DNA from: Gnetum montanum
Lineage: Eukaryota > Streptophyta > Gnetopsida > Gnetales > Gnetaceae
Assembly: GCA_015680685.1 (NCBI GenBank)
Contig: MNCI01008118.1
Coordinates: 115,993 to 179,992, forward strand
Direction of reading: 5' to 3'
Length of the DNA stretch: 64,000 nucleotides
Below the pieces are notes generated by a model. The model saw only the letters and a list, made by a program, of their open reading frames with translations, was not told where the DNA came from and ran no database searches. Shown here piece after piece: positions 56,860 through 64,000 of the stretch (position 1 is the first letter of the stretch; each line of letters opens with the position of its first letter). The translations under genes were made by a program, and so were the position numbers.

Positions 56860-58060
56860 GGTAGGAAATTAGACGTTTTGTGAAACATTGGGGGGATGGA
56901 GAGGAGGTCCTCGACCTATCTATAGAATTAACATTATCAAAAGATATTGTTTCCATATCTTGACCAATAGCTATAAACGAATTATTAGTAGTTAAAATAT
57001 CTTGAAGATGTTGTCCATTTTAAAGATTTGGCATGTAATCACCAATATATAGACTTCCTCTATGTTGTTTATTATAAAGAACTATTTGGAAACCATCTAA
57101 ATCAACAACAGGTTTTTGTGAGACCTTAGGAACAAATATTGATTTCCCCTTAGTCATTAAAGAATTCTTTGAAACTGATTTGACTAGAACCCTCCTCAAA
57201 GGTACATTTTGTTGAACAACAATAAAAGAAAAAGGGTAGGTGAACTATTGAAACATCAGCAAAAGAAATCATTGTAGGATCTATAGCATCTATAGAAAAA
57301 ACTTTAGTAGGGTTTACAACATTTGCAGAATAAACTTTAGTAGTGTTTGTAGTAGTTTGGTGTTGATGTGCTTTCATAGCCTTTTTTCACAATATAAAAG
57401 GACATGAATCAAACATATGATCTTATTGATGACAATAGTTACATGACTTTAGAAGATTGTAATAAATAACTTTTTGCACATCTTCAATTTCGTTAGAATG
57501 CAAAATAATTTCTTGGTTAAGTGAATCAAGATCCACCCCAATCATATATCAAATTTTACAAAAACCACTAGTTGTAACTAGGGTTTCAAAATGCTTGACT
57601 GACCTAATTTGAGAGACAATATCCCTTTCAACTTTTACAAAAATCAATTGAAGACTCAACAATTCAACTAAACAAGGAACACTTCGAAATTCAAGAGTAA
57701 TTAGATTAAAAGAGGGAGTCCACTTTCAAATAATTAACAAAGCATGACAATGATTAAAAACACCAATATCAATGGCCTTAAAAACTATTACTAAATCAAC
57801 AAATTCTGCCAACAAAAATAAGTTTGACAAAGAACGTGCATGTAGAACATCTAATCCTCAATTTTTCTAAACCAAATTTAACTCAAAAAACTTGAGGAAC
57901 GAGGTAAATAACCTAAAATTTGCATGACAACATATCTTCTAGAAATTTCCTGAGTAATAGATTGATATAAATCATCAGGTCACTCATAGAATGGCAAAAA
58001 AGCAATAGATCTACTTGAAGGAACACTTATTGAATCTAGTGTCATTACGTGTAATTCCAA
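56860..58060 (-). mobile_element. LINE ORF1 (gag-like, DUF4283 and zinc-knuckle) relic
   Basis: On the - strand, from about 58030: SSRSIAFLPFYE, ITQEISRRYVVMQILGYLP, LLAEFVDLVIVFKAIDIGVF, KWTPSFNLITLEFRSVPCLV, YMIGVDLDSLNQEIIL and CNYCHQ-DHMFDSCPF at about 57440-57400. W-P-F...PVWV-like, then the C-x2-C-x4-H-x4-C knuckle, is the order of plant LINE ORF1. A low-complexity Thr/Val/Asp tail follows (57377-57150). Stops and indels make it a pseudogene. It lies between importin-9 and TAF10. Confidence 0.7.
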
Positions 58061-58799
58061 ATAGATTTGCTAAAGAAATATTAGATCCACTTTTCTTTGA
58101 TTTATGATGTCCTTATTGTCTATTTGAGGTTAGCTCATTTTGTTGTTAGGTAAGAAGTTACTAATTCAAATCACACTTAAAGCATCCTTATATTGTCTTA
58201 TAATTCTTTTAATGTATCTTATTGACCATACCTCTTGGGATATGTATAAAATCTTATTTAATGTATCTTATTGACCATACCATAAAAGAAACTTTTTAAA
58301 AAGCAATCTAAAAAACCTTGATGCCATAGTCTTTGATTTACTATGACCTTGATATCTATTTAATGCTTATTAAAATTATAAAATATATTTTAAATACAAT
58401 GACCTTCATGTTTACTTAATTGTATAGTGCTTAACCAATATTTTTACTTAAATTTAAGTTACATGTATCTCAACATATCTTTTGAAGTCAAAGCTATAAC
58501 CTACTGATTACAACCCACAAGCCAGCAATGCATGATTAACATAAATTAGCCTCATAGTAAGACAATTTTCCAAAACAAAGCTGAATTATAAATTCTAATT
58601 AAAATATATCTTAAAGTGTAACTATATTACAATTATATCCGTCTTCAATCTCATCGCTAAAAATTAATACTGTGATATACACCATAAATGTTTATCAATA
58701 AAATTCCCAGGAACACAGAGTCGGAACACCCTATCCAACTGGTAATAGGTATTGGGTTATCCTTACAAGAAAATCTGATCCTTACACAACTTCTTAACT
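58061..58799. other. Intergenic sequence upstream of TAF10
   Basis: AT-rich. A 30-bp word (AATGTATCTTATTGACCATACC) occurs twice at about 58210 and 58260. No gene seen. Confidence 0.5.
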
Positions 58800-58926
58800 C
58801 GTAATATTTAAATCTAATAATTTCCCAAAACACTGCAAATTTCCGCGACTTACGTGACTCGAAAGCAGTGAAAGCTGATTCGGTGGAAACTTTGGTTACC
58901 GTCCTTTGGGATTTCATATTGTGATC
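58800..58926 (+). promoter_or_regulatory. Likely TAF10 proximal promoter and leader
   Basis: Sequence just upstream of the TAF10 ATG is less AT-rich and holds TTCCGCGAC and an ACGTG core at 58852-58856 (context CTTACGTGAC), a bZIP-type binding core. No TATA box is obvious. Inferred from position only. Confidence 0.3.
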
Positions 58927-61900
58927 ATGGCAGATCGGCAAGATGACGACGCAGCATTGATAGATTTCCTGTCTTCGCTAACGGATGTTTACCCGACTGT
59001 ATGACAATTTATGTCTGCTTTTTCTCCTGTTTTCCCAAACTAATTTTCTCTTCTTTTCTCTGTTTTCTTTTTCCCTAAATTGGGGTGGATTTGGGTTTCG
59101 AAACACAGATACCTGACGAATTAGCGGAGCATTATCTTGGCAGGAGTGGTTTCCAGTGCCCGGATATCAGAGTGTAAGTAATTGTATTTGATTTCCCTGC
59201 AAATAAATCTTTTTTCCGACAGGTAAAAAGTAGATTTTATTGGTAAAGTATTTGGAGAAAACCTTTTTGTTTGGGTACTTATTAACCTTGGGAATTCAGA
59301 ATCCTGAACTTCTTCTCTAAGTTGGGTTAGGAGGAAGTTTGACTTCTCTTAGACAACTATATTCATTTTTGCATAATGGAAATTATTTATATTGTGCTCG
59401 GTGATTGGCGGGGGGTCATTTTATATAGTCGGGGTTCATGGAAATCATAGTAAGAGCGGGGGTGGTCAATAAGTGTTTAAACATACTTCATGGAAAATAA
59501 ATAATTATCATCTTAATGCAAGATTAAAAGATGAATTTTTTATGTAAATTATTATGGCTATGTAATGGATCAGCCCATAACATTAAAAGATGAAGTTTTT
59601 TATGTAAATTAGTATGGCTATGTAATGGATCAGCCCATAACATTGAGCCACCTGAAGTATTATAGGTATATAATGGCTCAGCTAAATAACTTCCATGATA
59701 AGAATTATTTAAAATTGGTTTTGATTTTTTTTTCAACATGAAAATCAATTCTGAGATTTCATTAATTTGAAAAAGAAAAAATTCTCTTGGCTAAATAATA
59801 GATATATATTATAAATATATAACTAAACTAGTTGTAAGTTGCATATTTATTTTGGTCAATAAAAACTAAACTGGTGTATTTATCTATCACTTTGAATTTG
59901 GGGATTGTATATTGTTTCCAACAAGTATAGTAAAATGCTAACCAATGTATAAATTGATTTGGATGTAATATCATTTTCTTGGTTTGCTATAGATCATATT
60001 TAGCCAAACGCTTTACTTGGACATGTTATAGCATTTCCTTTGTTGTTTATAATAATTTTGTACTACATTCAAACCTGTCAAAACTGATACTGTTGGTAAT
60101 TCAGGCTTGAATTTGCTAAAATATTAGACTCAGACGAAATAAAGAAATTTTTTGAGAAGTCTGAAAAAATCATTACCCAATTTTTATCTAGAAACAATGT
60201 CATTTTAGCCATTTTTACAATGAAAACGTTGAATGTGAAAGATAAAACATCTGAGAAAGGTTTTCTTAATCCAATAGGAGAAGTTCATGTGCCTCAAGAA
60301 TTTATAGATGAAGATCTTATTAAGAATGTGAGCTATTAGAAGAACCCGAAAAAGTGACAATGGTAATGAAGTTGCACCATGTTTTATGTCTACCAAAGAA
60401 CTTATTGTTTTGTGTGATGTGAATATTATTAATGATTTAGTAAAAGATAATGAGGAAACAGTGAAATATTTAAGAAAGTACAGACAAAATATTATAAGCA
60501 ACTACAAAAGGAAGAGGCTGAGAAGCAGATTCAAAGGAAAATAGAAGATTAATTTTAATAGCATTATATCTTATAGCATGTACCAAAAAGTAAAAACCTC
60601 ACATATATATAAGTTAGGAATTTGTATCAATTATTGTCCTTGACAGGCTATCAGTTTTGCATAAATAATCCATTGCGTTGGATTGATCTTGGCCTAACTT
60701 TGATAGGTTGCCTATTTTGAAGATGTTGCTGTTGACATGTTTGACAATATTGAAAAACTACATGATATCTTCCACGCTTTGTTTGAATCAACTCTCTTGC
60801 ATAGAGATTGGAGTTGAGGACTATGCAGGGCCAATGAGATGCAATTTGGAGTGATGTAATCAGGGGTGATGCACTATGTTTGATTTTAATGATATTGTTT
60901 TGAGTCTCAAAGTCCATTTCATGGCTTCAATAAAATTGAAAGTAGAACAGAAAATCTTAAATTTTGACTAACCTTGGAAATCATTGTTTTCCATTTCAAA
61001 TTACAGACCTTCTATGTCCATTGGTTGTTACATTTATAATATATCATCCTTGTTTATATTCGTTGGTTTGAAATGGTTTGCATACGTATTAATGAATTGT
61101 TGTGATGTCACTTAATGCCATGGTTTAGTCCTTAAGACCAAACATGTGAACCTCTGTGTATTGATTATTTATTTATTAGATCTGACATGATAGGTCATTT
61201 AATCTTGAGGCAATAATGAATAAAGTGTCTATATTTAGGTTAGCCAGTTGAACAGAAAAACCAATTGCTCTTTGTAAGATCTAACAAGAAATTATCAAAC
61301 TTTATGAGAGGCTCTTACTTTTCCTTAAATATATTGCACTTATCAGCTGCATTAGGTTGCTTGAGTCTACATTTTGCACTTAGGGTGGCTAAAACCCACA
61401 ACCTCACTCAGACACTATTCGTTGCTACTTAAGGTAGTCAATTTAACACCAAAGCAATGACTGCTTGTGCAATTTTATGAATGGTTGTTTAACTTGGTTA
61501 CAAGCCTACTCAGAGGTATTGTCCTTTCTTCAGCAGCTATTAATTCATAGACATGATAATTCGGAGTTATTTATTGCATATTGGCTATACGTTACGATTA
61601 CCTTCAAAATATAATGGATGCTTTTGAGAAGTAAGTTGACAATGCTCAACACAGAAATTATTGACAGGATGTAGTTTGTAGTTTTGAATTGGTAAGGCTA
61701 CAGGGCTGCAGGTTTGAAGATCACTACAACGGAAAGAAAAATCAGAGTCAAGCTACAGGGCTGTAGGTTTGCAGTATGTGCAAGATGAGTAGGAATGTTG
61801 GTATGTTGAGAACTTGAGATGTTAAGATGATGCTAAGCATTAGGTGGAAACAATGGGTTACTAAAAGTATACAAATAATGATCAGGGTGACTCGTTATAG

Positions 61901-64000
61901 AAATTTGAAGTGTGTGCATACACATTGTGATGTGATTGATGTAATTGAGGTCATGAAATGCATAATACGTTCATTTTTGAGAATGGATTGCTCATGAAAA
62001 ATCAGATTGACTTTTAGTCAAAATGATCACTAGCTCATTAGCTCATTGTCTAACAAGGATTTGCAGTTTTGAAAGAAGCTACCTCCAACTGTGCATAGAT
62101 TGAAATTAATTGACTCAATGCATTAGAAAAAAATGTTTCTAATAGTTTTTCAAGGATATTTTATTTTTGAGATATCATTTGATTTTGATTTACAAGTTTC
62201 TTCTTGAGAATATCTAGTATGTTCATTTGTAAAATGTTTATAATATTTAAAAAGGAAAGTAACCATCTGGGTAGCGATTTTTTAAAAATACAATAGTGTA
62301 GTTTTTTGGTTTGATTTATAAGTTGATACAGTTCTTATCTTGTACAAACCCTTATTCGTTTGTATTAAAATTTTGATTATGTGTCACAGAGTCAGACTGA
62401 TCTCACTTGCAACACAAAAATTTATTGCTGAGATTGCAAGTGACTCTCTTCAGTAAGTATTAATCCTTACAAAAGTTCTTTGTTATTTTTTCTAAATTTA
62501 AAAGGCATTATTAACTATCATTGGAATGATTGTTTTAATTCCCTTTCCATTAGCTTCAGTGAATTTCTACTGTCTGTCCATAACCAATTATGTATCAATT
62601 CATTAGGCTGTGCAAAGCCAGGCAAGGAGCTGTAAACAAGGAAAAACGAGATAAGCAACAAAAGGTAAACATTAGTAGCATTTGTTATTATGTATAAACA
62701 TTGTAAGCATTATTACTATTTTTCAACGTAAACAATGTAACTCATTAGAAGTTTCATGTTTCATTTCTGGTATGGTTAATAAGTACGCTAAAAACATATT
62801 TATTTCTGCTGGCTGATTGTGTTGTGATAGATGAAAAATTGAAATTCAAAGGTAGGAAGCTATATGTTTGTATCAAATATCTTTTGTTACTTTTAGACTG
62901 TTTTTTAGCTTTTAAAAAACAAACAAAACACAAAATGCAAAACGAAATCAAGCCAACTTGTGGCTATTTTGCCGAGGTGCTTGTCTTTGATCTGGGCTTA
63001 GCACCTCCTCCTGACGATCACTCTGTTGTTTTCTTAGATGATATTACTGATGTTCGAGTAGGTTTGGACTCTGAAGAATTGATTGGCTTTCCAAAAACAA
63101 GATTACTTGACTTCTATTAGTTTGTGTTTATGGGTTTTTTTTTTTTTTTTTATAAACATTGCACACACAAAAAATGTTAAAATTTTCTTGGATCATGAGT
63201 ATTGGTTTTGATGGAGGTAGTTACTTTAGAAGCTACAGAAAGCAGGGAGAACCACACTGGAATTGTTATAAACTTGCAATGCAGGTTGTAAAGGAGCATG
63301 TGAAAAATTCTGGGATTGCAATATAGCGATAGGAAGAGATGAAGTAAAGGCACTCGCTAGTTCATTAGCTTATTGTCTAAGGATTTGCAAGCAAGAGGCT
63401 GCCCATTCTGGTTACACTTGAGGCATCGTTATTAAGTTCTAAAGTATCATGCCCTCAGTGAAAGATTAGAAACACCTGATACACAAATATATAATTGATG
63501 ATTTGTAAAATAAGAATGTAATGGAAAATAAGAAGATAGTAAATGAAAAGATAAAGAGTGAGTAGGGGAAAGGAGACCCAAAAGGTGGACTTGAACATTA
63601 TTATTATTTATTAGCAAATTTTCAGTCAATTGCTATCTGTTTAAAGGAGTTTCTTTCTATCAAGCAATACTAGAGTAGTATATTAAAAAATTAAAAACGT
63701 TTTCTTTGTAATGCATTTCTGCTTTAAGTTGACTGGAAAATTGTGGATTTATTAAAATATATTTATTATGGGCTCAAACACGTTGTACTTTCAGGACAAA
63801 GGCTTTGTCTTAACAACCGAAGATCTTTCGATGGCCCTGCGTGAGGTACTTGCATGATATCAGTACCTATACTTTCTAACCATTTTACACTCTTGGGAAG
63901 AATGTAAAGTTGTAGAATTATTAATATCTTTCGGTTGATTCACATTTTGAAATCACTGTTTTTGTGATGTAGTATGGTGTCAACTTGAGGCGCCAAGAGT
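58927..64000 (+). CDS. TAF10: TAF10, TBP-associated factor 10 (TFIID/SAGA histone-fold subunit), 3' end outside the window
   Basis: Exons 58927-58998, 59109-59173, 62390-62452, 62607-62664, 63795-63845 and 63973 to beyond 64000 join in phase with GT-AG borders. The product begins MADRQDDDAALIDFLSSLTD and shows the TAF10 signatures YPTIPDELAEHYLGRSGFQC, RLISLATQKFIAEIASDSLQ, the basic linker with KEKRDKQQKDKG, VLTTEDLSMALREYGVNL. Plant TAF10 is about 130-140 residues, so roughly 25-30 are missing at the right edge. By family knowledge the protein dimerises through its histone fold with TAF3/TAF8-type partners in TFIID and with SPT7-type partners in SAGA, acting at RNA polymerase II promoters. 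The ATG is the first in frame and follows a plausible leader. Introns 2 (59174-62389) and 4 (62665-63794) are long; intron 4 shows nothing recognisable. Confidence 0.95.
59523..59643. repeat. 59-60-bp tandem duplication in TAF10 intron 2
   Basis: ATTAAAAGATGAA...TATGTAAATTA-TATGGCTATG...CAGCCCATAAC occurs twice with three base differences. Confidence 0.9.
60110..60552 (+). pseudogene. Unidentified coding-like remnant in TAF10 intron 2
   Basis: Frame 60110-60339 is open for about 75 codons with charged, protein-like content (FAKILDSDEIKKFFEKSEKI, then FIDEDLIKNVSY). After a stop and one frame change, a second frame is open to about 60530 (MSTKELIVLCDVNIINDLV, then EETVKYLRKYRQN and a Lys/Arg-rich end). 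I do not recognise the family. It could be a decayed ORF of a transposable element or other inserted gene, or chance in AT-rich DNA. Confidence 0.35.
60553..62389. other. Rest of TAF10 intron 2
   Basis: No gene seen. 61390-61470 inverted has a weak B-box-like word, and 61690-61770 repeats GCTACAGGGCTG(C/T)AGGTTTG. Confidence 0.4.

Noticed and set aside
61380-61470. Another copy of the second SINE family
   Set aside because: Only a weak B-box-like word is shared; the rest does not align.

Overview
The window is nuclear DNA of a seed plant, most likely a gymnosperm. Genes are AT-rich, with small conserved exons separated by introns of up to 13.9 kb that are packed with old retrotransposons. 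There are no operons, CRISPR arrays or prokaryotic signals. Species cannot be read from the sequence.

Two host genes are present, both on the + strand. (1) A complete importin-9 (karyopherin-beta) gene runs from 3352 to 53369. I joined 33 coding exons whose phases all agree, giving 3090 nt and 1029 residues. It contains one AT-AC intron with textbook U12 signals and two consecutive GC-AG introns. (2) A TAF10 gene (histone-fold subunit of TFIID and SAGA) starts at 58927 and runs off the right edge; five complete exons and the start of a sixth are visible. About 5.6 kb of repeat-rich DNA separates them.

Layout: 1-3000 holds a decayed Ty3/gypsy gag (- strand) and a ~106-bp repeat. 3352-6988 holds importin exons 1-9. 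Intron 9 (6989-15526) carries a LINE copy, a 237-bp tandem duplication and two tandem SINEs. Intron 11 (15722-23962) has a second LINE copy and an RTE-type LINE; intron 12 has an RTE-type LINE in the opposite orientation. 26884-28723 holds exons 13-20, and intron 20 has microsatellites and LTR-like sequence. 31594-32975 holds exons 21-26. Intron 26 has a LINE end, a Ty3/gypsy RNase H-integrase piece, a 619-base gap and a GC-rich LINE copy. 37675-39445 holds exons 27-32. Intron 32 (39446-53303) contains a nested LINE complex, SINEs and a hAT-like element. The intergenic region has SINEs, a LINE ORF1 relic and a small gap.

The main discovery candidate is a LINE family in which the ORF2 reading frame continues past the usual zf-RVT zinc finger into a conserved module, then a Glu/Gln-rich coiled coil, then a DnaJ-like J domain with an HPD motif. 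Four copies are visible (7690-9240 -, 17284-19500 +, 36093-37084 +, 39835-46342 +). The last is flanked by a 17-bp target-site duplication, so the reverse transcriptase and the J domain moved as one unit. Premature stops in the copies are mostly TAG where sister copies have Gln, which points to C-to-T decay at methylated CAG (CHG) sites.
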